The position numbers and the translations under genes were made by a program. Below are positions 1-8,681 of a stretch of DNA of 41,553 bases, one piece after another (position 1 is the stretch's first letter; each line of letters begins with the position of its first letter). The notes below the pieces were generated by a model that was not told the origin of the DNA, did not search any database, and saw only the letters and a program-made list of their open reading frames with translations. Source of the stretch: Nocardioidaceae bacterium (lineage in GTDB: Bacteria; Actinomycetota; Actinomycetes; Propionibacteriales; Nocardioidaceae); NCBI GenBank assembly GCA_030447805.1, contig JAUJOE010000004.1:99522-141074 (forward strand). The letters are read 5' to 3'.

Positions 1-454
1 GAGCCGAAGCCCAAGCCGGAGCCACCTAAGCCGGAGCCAGACCCAGACCCAGACCCCAGGCCGATTCCCCCGGTTCCGACAACCACGCTCACTCAACCGG
101 TGCAGCCGATTGTCGACCCCCTAGCAAAGGCGACAGCGGCGTGTCAGGATGCCTTCGCCGACGCTGACGACAACCCCACCGCCAATGAGCTGGACCAGTG
201 CGTGGCGGCCTACCAGAAGGGCGGCATGGCTGCGGTGAACGCGCTGATCGCGGCACTGACCGCCGTACCGAGCGGGAGCACCCCCACGGTTCCGACGCCT
301 TCAGTCCCGACGCCTTCCGACGCCTTCGGTCCCGACGCCCTCGGTCCCGACGCCTTCGGTCCGGACGCCTTCGGTCCGGACGCCGTCGGTGCCGACTCTC
401 TCTGCCCCGACGCTCTCCGGCCCGACCCCGTCGGTCGGGGTGCCAACGCCGTAG
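1..454 (+). CDS. Proline-rich protein, C-terminal part (5' end outside window, apparent frameshift)
   Basis: The frame starting at base 1 is open and codes for a Pro/Glu/Lys/Asp-rich stretch ([11 protein letters not shown]), then a short ordered-looking segment with two cysteines (around TAACQDAF and ELDQCVAAY), then VPTPS repeats of 15 bp. The second repeat unit lacks 5 bp (ends at 316). After this the VPTPS reading continues one frame over and stops at TAG 452-454, three bases before the convergent hemB stop at 458. Without the shift, the first frame would run to 615 deep inside hemB with loss of the repeat pattern, so the frameshifted reading is preferred. The repeats suggest an extracytoplasmic proline-rich tail, as in wall-associated proteins. 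Function is unknown; I recognise no domain. Confidence 0.55.
292..436 (+). repeat. 15-bp tandem repeat coding VPTPS
   Basis: About ten units of a 15-bp motif based on CCGACGCCTTCGGTC. The first units are near identical and those after 377 are degenerate. The unit at 307-316 is only 10 bp long, which changes the reading frame of the host gene. The other units keep phase. Confidence 0.8.
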
Positions 455-457
455 CGG

Positions 458-1435
458 CTAGGCGCGCAGCCAGCCAGCCGCTTCGGCGGCCCAGTAAGTC
501 AGCACGAAGTCGGCGCCGGCGCGGCGGATCGACGTCAGCACCTCGAGGATGGCCGCCTCCCGCTCCAGGTAGCCGGCTCGAGCAGCCGCCTCCACCATGG
601 CGTACTCGCCGCTGACGTTGTAGGCAGCCACCGGTACGTCGGAGACCTCCGCCACCGCCCGCAACACGTCGAGATACCCAAGGGCTGGCTTGACCAGCAG
701 CATGTCGGCGCCCTCGGCCAGGTCGAGAGCTGCCTCGCGCAGCGCCTCAAGCCCGTTCGCCGGGTCTTGTTGGTACGCGCGGCGGTCGCCCTGCAACGTC
801 GACGAGACCGCCTCCCGGAACGGCCCGTAGAAGGCCGACGCGTACTTCGCCGTGTACGCCAAGATCGCGACGTCGGGGTGCCCGGCTGAGTCGAGCGCAG
901 CCCTGACAGCGCCAACCTGGCCGTCCATCATTCCGCTCGGGCCGACCACGTGCACACCCGCTGCCGCCTGAGCCACCGCCATCGCGGCGTAGCGCGCGAG
1001 CGTCGCGTCGTTGTCGACCGACCCGTCATCAGCCAGCACACCGCAATGGCCGTGGTCGGTGAACTCGTCGAGGCACAGGTCGGCCATCACCACGGTCTGG
1101 TCGCCTACCTCGGCGACCACGTCGGCGATGGCCTGGTTCAGGATGCCGTGCTCGTCGAGCGCCTGCGAGCCGACGGCGTCCTTGTGCTGCGGTACGGCGA
1201 ACAGCATGACGCCGCCGACACCGGCGGCGACGGCGTCGGCCGCCGCCTTCCGCAACGACTCGCGGGAGTGCTGCACAACGCCGGGCATGCTGGCGATCGG
1301 CACCGGCTCCGACCGACCTTCGGCCACGAACATCGGCAGCACCAGCTGCCGGGGTGACAGCGAGGTCTGCGCCACCAGGCGGCGCATGGCCGCGCTTGTG
1401 CGCAGCCGACGCGGCCGGGAGGACGGGAAGGCCAT
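458..1435 (-). CDS. hemB: Delta-aminolevulinic acid dehydratase (porphobilinogen synthase)
   Basis: It condenses two 5-aminolevulinate molecules to porphobilinogen, the second step of C5-pathway heme synthesis, in the cytosol. The 325-aa product has the usual family length. Both active-site lysines are visible: Lys197 in AYTAKYAS and Schiff-base Lys249 in [11 protein letters not shown]. The metal loop around residues 119-132 reads [14 protein letters not shown]: Cys121 and Cys131 are kept while the middle cysteine of zinc enzymes is Asp123, a form I believe is common in actinomycetes. It is the last gene of the rex-hem operon, starting 4 bp after the hemD stop, so translational coupling is likely. 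The ATG at 1433-1435 is the first plausible start. Confidence 0.96.
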   Translation of the reverse strand: MAFPSSRPRRLRTSAAMRRLVAQTSLSPRQLVLPMFVAEGRSEPVPIASMPGVVQHSRESLRKAAADAVAAGVGGVMLFAVPQHKDAVGSQALDEHGILNQAIADVVAEVGDQTVVMADLCLDEFTDHGHCGVLADDGSVDNDATLARYAAMAVAQAAAGVHVVGPSGMMDGQVGAVRAALDSAGHPDVAILAYTAKYASAFYGPFREAVSSTLQGDRRAYQQDPANGLEALREAALDLAEGADMLLVKPALGYLDVLRAVAEVSDVPVAAYNVSGEYAMVEAAARAGYLEREAAILEVLTSIRRAGADFVLTYWAAEAAGWLRA

Positions 1436-1439
1436 GCCG

Positions 1440-3161
1440 TCAGGTGGCCTTGCGCCGACTGGGTGGCTTGCGCTCCGACGGCTTGGTGACCGGCTCGCCC
1501 GCCTCCGTCATCGACAGTCGCCGGCGGGTGCCGAACTCGGCCAGTGCGTCGGCGAGCACCTCGGTCGACGGAGTAGCGGCGAGCACGTCGACGCGCAGGC
1601 CGTGCTCCTCACACGTCTTGGCCGTTGCCGGTCCGATCGCGGCGATGACCGTGCTGGCGTGCGGCTTGCCGGCGATGCCGACCAGGTTGCGCACCGTCGA
1701 CGACGACGTGAAAACGACCGCGTCGAACTTGCCGCTCTTGATGGCGTCGCGAACTGGCGCGGGCGGTGGCGCTGCGCGCACCGTCCGGTAGGCGGTCACG
1801 TCGTCGACCTCCCAGCCGAGTTCGACAAGACCGGCGACGAGCGTCTCCGTCGCGATGTCAGCGCGCGGCAGGAAGACCCGGTTGATCGGGTCAAGCACAT
1901 CGTCGTACGGCGGCCAGTCCTCCAGCAGCCCCTGCGCGGACTGCTCCCCCGTCGGCACGAGGTCGGCCCGGATGCCCCAGTCGGCGATGCGCTCAGCTGT
2001 CTTGTCGCCCACCGCGGCCACCTTCAACCCGCTGAACGCCCTGGCGTCGAGACCGTACTCGTCGAACTTCTCGCGCACCGCCTTGACCGCGTTGACCGAG
2101 GTGAAGACGATCCACTCGTAGCGTCCTTCGACCAGGCCGCGCACCGCTTTGTCCATCTGCAACGGGTTGCGCGGCGGCTCGACCGAGATCGTGGGCACCT
2201 CCTCGGGCACGGCGCCGTACGAGTGGAGCTTCCTCGACAACGCCCCGGCCTGCTCTTTGGTGCGAGGCACCAGCACCCGCCAGCCGAAGAGCGGCTTGGT
2301 CTCGAACCACGACAGCGCGGCGCGCATCGCGACGACGTCGCCGACCACGGTGATCGCCGGCGCCTCGATCTCCGCCTCCTCGGCCTCCGCCGCGATGTCG
2401 GCCAGCGTCGACACCACGGTCTTCTGCTCGGTGGTCGTCCCGACCGACGTCATCGACACCGGCGTCTCTGGCGAACAGCCCGCCTGGCACAGGGCGCCGG
2501 CGATCGAGCCGATCGACTTCACGGCCGACAAGAGCACCAGCGTTGAGCAGTTGGCGTACCTGGCCCAGTCGATGTTGGACTCGGCCGCGTTGAGGACGGT
2601 GATCTCACGGGACGTCCGGGTGGTCAGCGGCACCCCGGCGTACGCCGGCACGGCGGTGACCGAGCTGATGCCGGGCACGATCTCGAACAAGATGCCCGCC
2701 TTGACGCAGGCGGCAGCCTCCTCGGCTCCGGTGGCGTAGATCCAGGGGTCGCCGGAGAGGAGCCGGACCACTTTGCCCTCGGCACGGCCGTACTTGGTCA
2801 CCAGCTTGGCGCGGGAGGCGTGGGTGAGTGGCTGCCCGTCCTCGCCGTACCCGCCGTCGATGACGGTGACCGAAGCCAACCGATCGCCGAGCAGGGTCTG
2901 CAACAAGGCGGTGTGGTCCGGTGTCTCGGTGATCACCACGTCGGCGGACCGGATCAGGTCGGTGGCGCGCACGGTCAACAACCCGGGGTCTCCCGGCCCG
3001 GTGCCCACGAACGCCACCACCCCGGCAGGTCGCCGCGAGGGTAGCGGTCGGTCACGACCAGCAGTCCCCGCACTGCTGGAGGTCTGGGCGGCGGTCTTGG
3101 GCATTGTGTCCTTCACGGGCTTCGGTTGTGAGTGGCGGTCGGTCGTTGTCGTTTCGGTCAT
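1440..3161 (-). CDS. hemD: Uroporphyrinogen-III C-methyltransferase / uroporphyrinogen-III synthase fusion
   Basis: A two-domain enzyme of 573 aa. Residues about 48-290 form a SUMT (CobA-type) methyltransferase with the SAM-binding GTGPGDPG at 53-60 and [12 protein letters not shown] near 134-145. It makes precorrin-2 for the siroheme/cobalamin branch. Residues about 293-545 form uroporphyrinogen-III synthase (HemD), beginning GWRVLVPRT, which closes hydroxymethylbilane to uroporphyrinogen III. The fusion is typical of actinomycetes. The first ~45 residues and the basic tail ([10 protein letters not shown]) look disordered. Its ATG overlaps the hemC stop as ATGA (3158-3161). A start at Met20 is possible but the ATGA overlap favours the first ATG. 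Confidence 0.95.
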   Translation of the reverse strand: MTETTTTDRHSQPKPVKDTMPKTAAQTSSSAGTAGRDRPLPSRRPAGVVAFVGTGPGDPGLLTVRATDLIRSADVVITETPDHTALLQTLLGDRLASVTVIDGGYGEDGQPLTHASRAKLVTKYGRAEGKVVRLLSGDPWIYATGAEEAAACVKAGILFEIVPGISSVTAVPAYAGVPLTTRTSREITVLNAAESNIDWARYANCSTLVLLSAVKSIGSIAGALCQAGCSPETPVSMTSVGTTTEQKTVVSTLADIAAEAEEAEIEAPAITVVGDVVAMRAALSWFETKPLFGWRVLVPRTKEQAGALSRKLHSYGAVPEEVPTISVEPPRNPLQMDKAVRGLVEGRYEWIVFTSVNAVKAVREKFDEYGLDARAFSGLKVAAVGDKTAERIADWGIRADLVPTGEQSAQGLLEDWPPYDDVLDPINRVFLPRADIATETLVAGLVELGWEVDDVTAYRTVRAAPPPAPVRDAIKSGKFDAVVFTSSSTVRNLVGIAGKPHASTVIAAIGPATAKTCEEHGLRVDVLAATPSTEVLADALAEFGTRRRLSMTEAGEPVTKPSERKPPSRRKAT

Positions 3162-4087
3162 GCCACCGGCTCCGACATGAGCTCAGCGGCGCCCTCGGCG
3201 AGCATCTCCTGGGCCAGCCGGCACCCGATGTCCGCTGCGGCGTCTGGTCGCCCGGTCGCCGAGAGGCGAATGGACCAGGACCCGTCCGGAGCCGCGACGA
3301 CGGCTCGCAGCCAAATCTCTGGGCCGTCGTCCCCTTCGGCATGCTCGGCGAGCGCGCCGACCGGCGCTGTGCAGCCAGCCCCCAGCGATCGCAGCAGCGA
3401 ACGCTCTGCCGTGACCGCCGCTCTGCTGGGCGCGCAGTCCAACGCGCCCTCAACGTCGGCGGCAAGGCCGGGGTGACGGGCAGCCACCTCGACCGCCAAG
3501 GCGCCTTGGCCAGGAGCAGGAAGCATCTGCAGCGGGTCGAGTACCTCGGTGACCTCCGCCTGCCGTTGCAGCCGCACCAACCCGGCCAGGGCCAGTACGA
3601 CGGCGTCCAGCTGGCCGCTGCTGACCTTCGCGACCCGGGTGTCGACGTTGCCGCGCAGGTCGACGACGCTCAGGCCGAGCCCGAGCGCGTTGAGCTGAGC
3701 CGCTCGCCGTGGTGAGCCGGTGCCGACCGTCGAGCCGGCTGGGAGCTGGCCGAGGGTGAGGCCGTCGCGCGCAACCAGGGCATCGCGTGGGTCGTCTCGC
3801 TGGGGTACGGCGGCGAGCAGCACGCGGTCATCGGGGAGGGTCGGAAGGTCCTTCAACGAGTGCACGACCACGTCGACAGCACCGTCGACAAGTGCCTGCC
3901 GCACCGCTCCGACAAACACCCCCTGGCCACCGATCTGCGCCAGTGGCGCCATGGTCTTGTCGCCGTCGCTGATCACGTCGACCAGCTCCACGTCCGAACC
4001 GAGCGCGGCATGCAGGCGGCTCGCCACCAGGGCGCTCTGGGTCCGCGCCAACGTGCTAGCGCGGGTACCGATCCGCAGTAGCGTCAT
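3158..4087 (-). CDS. hemC: Hydroxymethylbilane synthase (porphobilinogen deaminase)
   Basis: It polymerises four porphobilinogens into hydroxymethylbilane in the cytosol. The 309-aa product has the standard length. Catalytic Asp80 lies in VVHSLKDLPT, arginine-rich substrate loops include TGSPRRAAQL and DLRGNVDTR, and the dipyrromethane-cofactor cysteine is Cys239 in GAGCTAPVG. The start overlaps the hemA stop as ATGA (4084-4087), and its own stop overlaps the hemD start in the same way. This tight coupling should give matched synthesis of consecutive enzymes. Confidence 0.96.
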   Translation of the reverse strand: MTLLRIGTRASTLARTQSALVASRLHAALGSDVELVDVISDGDKTMAPLAQIGGQGVFVGAVRQALVDGAVDVVVHSLKDLPTLPDDRVLLAAVPQRDDPRDALVARDGLTLGQLPAGSTVGTGSPRRAAQLNALGLGLSVVDLRGNVDTRVAKVSSGQLDAVVLALAGLVRLQRQAEVTEVLDPLQMLPAPGQGALAVEVAARHPGLAADVEGALDCAPSRAAVTAERSLLRSLGAGCTAPVGALAEHAEGDDGPEIWLRAVVAAPDGSWSIRLSATGRPDAAADIGCRLAQEMLAEGAAELMSEPVA

Positions 4088-5385
4088 GGGACGTCACCAG
4101 CTCGGGTCACGGCGTCCACGGTGGCTGGGTCGAGCGCGAAGAGCTCCGCCAGCGCGTCGGCGTACGTCGATGTCGGTGCCCGGTCGGCGAGTTGCTTGAC
4201 CCGGACGGTCGGCTCGTGCAGCAGCTTGTCAGCGACCCGCCGCACGGCAGCGGCGATCTCGACGCGCTGCCCTGGCGTCAGGTCGTCGAGGCGCCCCCAC
4301 AGCCGGTCGAGCTCATCGGCAACCACACCGGTTGCCATGCTGCGCAACGCCACCACGGTCGGTGCGACTCGGGCAGCAGCGCGGGCAGCCAGGAAAGCGG
4401 TGACCTCGTCCGCGATGATCGCTCGCACCGCGCAAACGTCTTCTTGGGCCGGTCCGTGGTGCACCGACTCGGCGAGACCTCGCAAACTGATCAGGGCGAC
4501 CCCCGGCAGGTCGGCTGCCCCCGGCTCGATGTCATGCGGAAGCGCAAGGTCGATCAGTGCCAACGGCGCTCCGGCGGTCCGGACGGTGAGCGCCTCGGCG
4601 ACCGTCTCGGCGTCGATGACGGTGCCGGTGGCTCCGGTGCAGGAGATCACGATGTCTGCCTGGGCGATCTGGCCCACCAGATCCGTCAGGGCAGCTGTTT
4701 GGCCGCTCACGCTGGCGGCCACCCGCTCGGCGTGCAGGCGAGTGCGCGAGACCACCACGATGCTGGCTGCGCCCGCCCGGCGTACTGACGCCGCCGACAA
4801 CGCGGCGATCGAGCCGGCACCGACGATGACGACCCGCGCGCCCTCCACCGGTCCGATCACCTCAGCCGCGTCGTGCAAGGCGACGGTAACCAGCGACTGA
4901 CCTGCCTTGTCGATCGCTGTCTCGGCGTGGGCTCGCTTCCCGACCCGGAGAGCTTGTTGGAACAGACTGTTCAGGGTCGGGCCGATAGTCTCGCCCCGTT
5001 GCCCGCTGATCAGCGCATCCTTGAGCTGGCCGAGGATCTGCGCCTCGCCGACCACCATGGAGTCAAGCCCCGTCGCAACGGTGAAGATGTGCGCCACCGC
5101 GGCCTCGTCGTAGTGCACATACAGCGCAGGCAACACAGCGTCCGCAGCGGCGCCTGCCTTGTCGAGGAGCAGCTTGGTGAGGTCCTCGACCCCGCCGTGG
5201 AAGCGGTCGACGTCAGCATAGATCTCGACCCGGTTGCAGGTGGCGAGCACGAGAGACTCCGACACGTGCGGCGTATCCAGCGCTGCCTGCGCCAGCTTTG
5301 CCGCCGCTTCCTCGCCCAGCGCGAGCTGCTCGAGCAGCTCGACCGACGCGCTGCGGTGTGAGGCACCGACAATCAGGACGCTCAT
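4084..5385 (-). CDS. hemA: Glutamyl-tRNA reductase
   Basis: It reduces glutamyl-tRNA(Glu) to glutamate-1-semialdehyde with NADPH, the entry step and usual control point of C5-pathway heme synthesis. From the ATG at 5383-5385 the protein is 433 aa and the nucleophile is Cys50 in LATCNRVEIY, exactly the expected position. An NADPH-binding Rossmann segment (VVIVGAGSIAALSA) and a C-terminal dimerisation helix region follow. The frame is open further upstream, but that extension lies over rex and is not GluTR-like. The chosen ATG overlaps the rex stop as ATGA (5382-5385). Confidence 0.95.
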   Translation of the reverse strand: MSVLIVGASHRSASVELLEQLALGEEAAAKLAQAALDTPHVSESLVLATCNRVEIYADVDRFHGGVEDLTKLLLDKAGAAADAVLPALYVHYDEAAVAHIFTVATGLDSMVVGEAQILGQLKDALISGQRGETIGPTLNSLFQQALRVGKRAHAETAIDKAGQSLVTVALHDAAEVIGPVEGARVVIVGAGSIAALSAASVRRAGAASIVVVSRTRLHAERVAASVSGQTAALTDLVGQIAQADIVISCTGATGTVIDAETVAEALTVRTAGAPLALIDLALPHDIEPGAADLPGVALISLRGLAESVHHGPAQEDVCAVRAIIADEVTAFLAARAAARVAPTVVALRSMATGVVADELDRLWGRLDDLTPGQRVEIAAAVRRVADKLLHEPTVRVKQLADRAPTSTYADALAELFALDPATVDAVTRAGDVP

Positions 5386-6089
5386 GCGAGGCTCGCTCGC
5401 AGTTCCGCCGCCCCGTTTGCCTTGCGCTGTTCGTGGTAGGCGAGGATCTGCAACTCGATCGACAGGTCGACCTTGCGCACATCGACGTAGTCGGGGACCG
5501 TCAGCACGGCCGGAGCGAAGTTCAGCACGCTGCTCACGCCTGCCGCGACCAACCGGTCGCACACGTCCTGGGCGGCGCTGGCCGGGGTGGCGATCACCCC
5601 TATCGAGACCGCCGCATTCGAGACGATGGCGTCGATGTCGTCGAACGAAGAGATCGTCAGATCCCCGACTTTCTCACCTACCCGGGCCGGGTCGTTGTCG
5701 ACGAGCCCGGCAACCTGGAAGCCACGCGAGGCGAACCCCGCATAGTTGGCCAGCGCATGACCGAGGTTGCCGATGCCGACGATCACCACCGACCAGTCCT
5801 GGGTGAGACCGATCTCCCGGGCTATCTGGTAGCGCAGGTAGTTCACGTCGTAGCCGACACCGCGGGTGCCGTAGGTACCGAGATACGACAAGTCCTTGCG
5901 CAGCTTCGCGGAGTTGACGCCGGCGGCGCTCGCGAGTTCCTCGCTGCTCGCCGTCACCACGTCCCGCTCGGACAACGCCGTCAGGGCTCGCAGGTAAACC
6001 GGGAGCCGGGCGATCGTCGCCTCAGGGATATCTCGTTCTAGCCGCTCGTCGCGAGCTCGGCCGCCCTTGCGGCTTGCTGCAGAGGTCAC
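5382..6089 (-). CDS. rex: Redox-sensing transcriptional repressor Rex
   Basis: Rex senses NADH/NAD+ and represses respiratory and heme genes when NADH is high. The N-terminal winged helix is visible (IPEATIARLPVYL, then GVNSAKLRKDLSYLG), followed by a Rossmann domain with VVIVGIGNLGHAL and a C-terminal swapped helix. I chose GTG 6087-6089 (235 aa) because TCAGGAG lies 4-5 nt upstream and the protein then starts about 22 residues before IPEAT, as in Streptomyces Rex. In-frame ATGs at 6128 and 6188 are possible but the latter lies on the -35 box. It is the first gene of a rex-hemA-hemC-hemD-hemB unit, as in the Rex-controlled rex-hemACD operon of Streptomyces coelicolor. Confidence 0.93.
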   Translation of the reverse strand: MTSAASRKGGRARDERLERDIPEATIARLPVYLRALTALSERDVVTASSEELASAAGVNSAKLRKDLSYLGTYGTRGVGYDVNYLRYQIAREIGLTQDWSVVIVGIGNLGHALANYAGFASRGFQVAGLVDNDPARVGEKVGDLTISSFDDIDAIVSNAAVSIGVIATPASAAQDVCDRLVAAGVSSVLNFAPAVLTVPDYVDVRKVDLSIELQILAYHEQRKANGAAELRASLA

Positions 6090-6159
6090 GGTGCTCCTGA
6101 GCCGGCCGGCAGGAAGGGCTTCGGCCATCGAGGCGGTGCTGCAGCCGGTACTGACTGAC

Positions 6160-6188
6160 ACTGTAAGAGTTTGTGAACGGGAGAACAA
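6160..6188 (-). promoter_or_regulatory. Promoter of the rex-hem operon
   Basis: On the minus strand, -35 TTGTTC (6183-6188) and -10 TACAGT (6160-6165) are separated by 17 bp. A start near 6153 would give a leader of about 60 nt before the GTG at 6089. The spacer contains the Rex-like half-site, so repressor binding would block this promoter. Confidence 0.5.
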
Positions 6189-6190
6189 AA
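6171..6190. promoter_or_regulatory. Putative Rex operator (ROP)
   Basis: TTGTGAAC at 6171-6178 matches one arm of the Rex consensus (TTGTGAA...TTCACAA). The opposite arm, ending ACAAAA at 6186-6190, is degenerate. It sits between the predicted -35 and -10 of the rex promoter. Rex autoregulation through such sites is known in Streptomyces; its operation here is inferred. Confidence 0.55.
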
Positions 6191-6215
6191 TCGCGGACCC
6201 CCCTCGGCGGGGGTC
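6187..6215 (-). terminator. Rho-independent-like terminator after the glutaredoxin gene
   Basis: Read on the minus strand, a 7-bp stem GACCCCC/GGGGGTC (arms 6209-6215 and 6196-6202) with a 6-nt loop is followed within 6 nt by TTTT (6187-6190). It lies about 25 nt after the stop at 6242 and just upstream of the rex promoter, so it would separate the two transcription units. Confidence 0.5.
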
Positions 6216-6241
6216 GTGATCGACGTCACCGGGAGGCGTCG

Positions 6242-6478
6242 TCAGCGCCGCAGGGCAGCCCTGAGGCGGGCAGCGTCGACCCGCCAGAAGTCGTGCTGGG
6301 CCCCGTCGACAAATGTCACCGGTATCTGCTCGCCGTAGCGTTGCATCAGCTCCTCGTCGCCGCTGATGTCGACGTCATCGAAGCCGACACCGAACTCGCC
6401 GCAGACGGCGGCGACGACGTTTCGGGCGTCGTCGCACAGGTGGCACCCAGGTTTGGTGAGCAGGCGCACCCTGTTCAC
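6242..6478 (-). CDS. Glutaredoxin-like thioredoxin-fold protein
   Basis: A 78-aa protein with the redox motif CHLC in LLTKPGCHLCDDA near the N-terminus and the cis-proline stretch IPVTFVDG, the layout of the short glutaredoxin family (DUF836 type) found beside hem genes in actinomycetes. It probably carries out thiol-disulfide exchange; the substrate is unknown. The start is GTG 6476-6478, which overlaps the TGA of the upstream acyl-CoA synthetase as GTGA (6475-6478), indicating translational coupling. A longer reading to 6547 would add an Arg-rich stretch that belongs to the other gene's coding frame, so I reject it. Confidence 0.85.
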   Translation of the reverse strand: MNRVRLLTKPGCHLCDDARNVVAAVCGEFGVGFDDVDISGDEELMQRYGEQIPVTFVDGAQHDFWRVDAARLRAALRR

Positions 6479-7707
6479 GTCAGGCCCTCGACAAGGAATA
6501 GGTCGCCGTCGGCGTCCACGACGCCAACGTCTCCAGTGGCCAGCCAACCGCCAGGTCCTGGCGCCCCCTGACCATCGGGCCAGTAGCCGCTGAACAGGTT
6601 TCTCCCTCGAACCCAGATCTCGCCGGGGTCGTCACCGCGCACATCTGAGCCAGTGTCGTCGACGATCCGCAGCTCCACACCGGGCACGGGTCGTCCCACC
6701 GAGCCCGGCTTGTGTTCGGGTGATCCGAGCGTCGAGGTGACGACCGGACCGGCTTCTGCGACCCCGTACCCCTGCTGCACCGTCACCCCTGTGCGTTGCT
6801 CGAACTGGCGCACCACGTCCGCAGCGAGCAACGCCGCACCAGACAGCAGCGTCCGAACCGGGGCCAGCTTCGCTGCCACGTCGTCGCGTCGAGCCCAAGC
6901 GGCCACCACCGGCGGAGCAACGGGCACGCAGGTGACGCCCTCTGCCGACACCAGCTGCACCATCTCTTCGGGGTCGAACCACTTTCCCAGCACCAGCGTC
7001 GACCCCTGCAACAGCACCTGACCGAGGACTGCGTTCAGCCCGTAGCTGTGAGACAGCGGAACCGCCCCCAGGACGATGTCGTCGGGGCGCATCGGGGCCG
7101 GGCGGATTCGAGACGCCTGGTCGATGTTGGCGAGCAGGGCACGATGGCTGAGCATGGCGGCCCGCGGGCCATGCGTGCCGCAGGGGTACAACAACAGCCC
7201 CACCGCCTCGGCGTCTCGAGGCGACATGACTTCAGCGCCTACCGCGGTGACGTCGCCGTACCGGAGTTCACCGGTCCGCGCCGGTGCATCCACCACGATC
7301 AGCGTTGGGGGCCCGGCGGGTGCTGCGGCGCGCCAGCTCACTGCTGCCCGAACCACCTCGACAGACGCAGCGTCGGTAAAGCACAACCGCGAGGCGCTGT
7401 CGGCCAGCACCCGCGCGACCGCGCCGGGCGTCGATGTGGGGTGAATTGGTACGGCGACCCGGCCACCACGCAGCGCCGCGAGGTAACTGACCACGAACTC
7501 GATCCGGTTGACCATGCAGATCGCCACCCGGTGCCCGGCCACCGCACCCAGTTCGGACAACCCACGCGCCAGCTCGTCGACCATGCGGTCGAGCTGTGAC
7601 CATGTCACCCGCCGGTCCCCGTCGATCAGCGCGGTCCGTGTCTCGTTGCGAACGGCTTGACGGCGCAGCAGCTCGGCGACATTCGTGGCCGCGAGGACGA
7701 CCTTCAT
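6475..7707 (-). CDS. AMP-binding acyl-CoA synthetase, lacking the C-terminal domain
   Basis: A member of the adenylate-forming (ANL) superfamily that would activate a carboxylic acid with ATP. The 410-aa product keeps the large N-terminal domain, including VPLSHSYGLNAVL, QQGYGVAEAGPVV (A5 region), GEIWVRGRNLFSGYW and the A7 motif GWLATGDVGVVDADGD. It stops within eight residues of that point (LFLVEGLT). The ~100-residue C-terminal lid with the catalytic A10 lysine is absent. The P-loop-like A3 motif is also unusual (LYPCGTHGPRAAMLSH instead of a Ser/Thr/Gly/Lys loop). It may have lost adenylation activity or do something else. The start is ATG 7705-7707; the frame is open upstream but overlaps the sigma-factor promoter region. 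Confidence 0.8.
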   Translation of the reverse strand: MKVVLAATNVAELLRRQAVRNETRTALIDGDRRVTWSQLDRMVDELARGLSELGAVAGHRVAICMVNRIEFVVSYLAALRGGRVAVPIHPTSTPGAVARVLADSASRLCFTDAASVEVVRAAVSWRAAAPAGPPTLIVVDAPARTGELRYGDVTAVGAEVMSPRDAEAVGLLLYPCGTHGPRAAMLSHRALLANIDQASRIRPAPMRPDDIVLGAVPLSHSYGLNAVLGQVLLQGSTLVLGKWFDPEEMVQLVSAEGVTCVPVAPPVVAAWARRDDVAAKLAPVRTLLSGAALLAADVVRQFEQRTGVTVQQGYGVAEAGPVVTSTLGSPEHKPGSVGRPVPGVELRIVDDTGSDVRGDDPGEIWVRGRNLFSGYWPDGQGAPGPGGWLATGDVGVVDADGDLFLVEGLT

Positions 7708-7876
7708 CTGTCGGAGTCTGACACACCACCGGTCGTCCAGAGGGGGGCCGGCAGGGCGGCCCTGGCCTGCCGAGGGAAGCAATGGGGCGGGCGTGACGTT
7801 GGGACGAACAGGTGCCGCCCCTCCGCTGATCTGGGTCTCACGGTGGCGAGATGGTCGCGGAGCGTTGCCGATGAGT

Positions 7877-7904
7877 TTGCTTCGAGAGGGCCGCGGCGTA
7901 CCAT
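7877..7904 (+). promoter_or_regulatory. Candidate promoter of the bldN-like sigma gene
   Basis: TTGCTT (7877-7882) and TACCAT (7899-7904) with a 16-bp spacer, about 45 bp before the ATG at 7949. The 7708-7948 gap between the divergent acyl-CoA synthetase and sigma genes holds no convincing gene; this is the best promoter seen in it. Confidence 0.4.
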
Positions 7905-7948
7905 CGGGGCACCGGGACCGGCAGCTTTTCGCCGGAGAGGGAGTTGTC

Positions 7949-8653
7949 ATGTCGGGTGTCAACAGCACACCGATGGCTGGACTAGACGCCTTGCGGTGCG
8001 CCGTGGCGGCTGTCTTGACCGGGCGACCCCTGCTTGCCACCACGGCGTCGACCAGTACCGGACCAGCGCCGATGGGCTCACCTCCGCCCCGGGCCGGCGA
8101 CGACGAGGTCACCAGGATCACCGCGCTCGTCGACCTTGCTCGGCGGGGTGACGCCGAGGCCTTCGGCGCCCTGTACGACCATTACCACCCGCCGGTGTAC
8201 CGCTTCGTCTCCTACCGGGTCACCAGCCAGGCGTTGGCCGAGGATCTGGTCAGCGAAACGTTCTTCCGAGCGCTGCGGTCGATGGCTAGCTTCCAGTGGC
8301 AGGGCAAGGACTTTGGCGCCTGGCTGATGACGATTGCGCGAAACCTGGTCGTCGACCATTACAAATCGGGGCGCACCCGGCTGGAAACCAGCACCGACGA
8401 CTTCGCCGGCCATGAAGGCGTCACCGAAGGTCCCGAAGACGAGGTGATGGCAGGTCTGACCAACGACTTGTTGCGTACGGCGCTGACTCGGCTGCCCGCA
8501 GAACAGCAAGAGTGCCTCGTCATGCGGTTTCTCAACGGGAGCTCCATCGCCGAGACTGCGCAGGTGTTGGGCCGGTCGGAGGGCGCCGTCAAGCAGTTGC
8601 AGCTCCGAGCCGTCCGCAACCTCGCCAAGTTGCTGCCCGAGGGACTGCGATGA
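7949..8653 (+). CDS. bldN: ECF-type RNA polymerase sigma factor, BldN-like
   Basis: A 234-aa sigma-70 family protein. Region 2 is visible in LYDHYHPPVYRFVSYRV, the -10 recognition helix around DLVSETFFRALRSM, and WLMTIARNLVVDHYKS. Region 4 is LPAEQQECLVMRFLNGSS with the HTH SIAETAQVLGRSEGAVKQLQ. The ~50-residue N-terminal extension containing GLDALRCAVAAVL resembles the pro-sequence of Streptomyces BldN, a developmental sigma made as a precursor. The next gene is an RsbN-like anti-sigma, exactly as for bldN-rsbN. The ATG at 7949 follows GGAGAGGGAG. Whether the organism sporulates cannot be told from this window. Confidence 0.82.
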   Translation: MSGVNSTPMAGLDALRCAVAAVLTGRPLLATTASTSTGPAPMGSPPPRAGDDEVTRITALVDLARRGDAEAFGALYDHYHPPVYRFVSYRVTSQALAEDLVSETFFRALRSMASFQWQGKDFGAWLMTIARNLVVDHYKSGRTRLETSTDDFAGHEGVTEGPEDEVMAGLTNDLLRTALTRLPAEQQECLVMRFLNGSSIAETAQVLGRSEGAVKQLQLRAVRNLAKLLPEGLR

Positions 8654-8681
8654 TGCGCCATCCCGACAGCCGGCGCCAGCC

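Noticed and set aside
458..1435. Non-zinc HemB because of Asp in place of the middle Cys
   Set aside because: As I recall, [11 protein letters not shown] is the normal actinomycete form, so it is not an anomaly.
1011..2546. 511-codon plus-strand frame opposite hemB and hemD
   Set aside because: It lies entirely antisense to two clear heme genes and has an Arg/His-rich composition typical of shadow frames.
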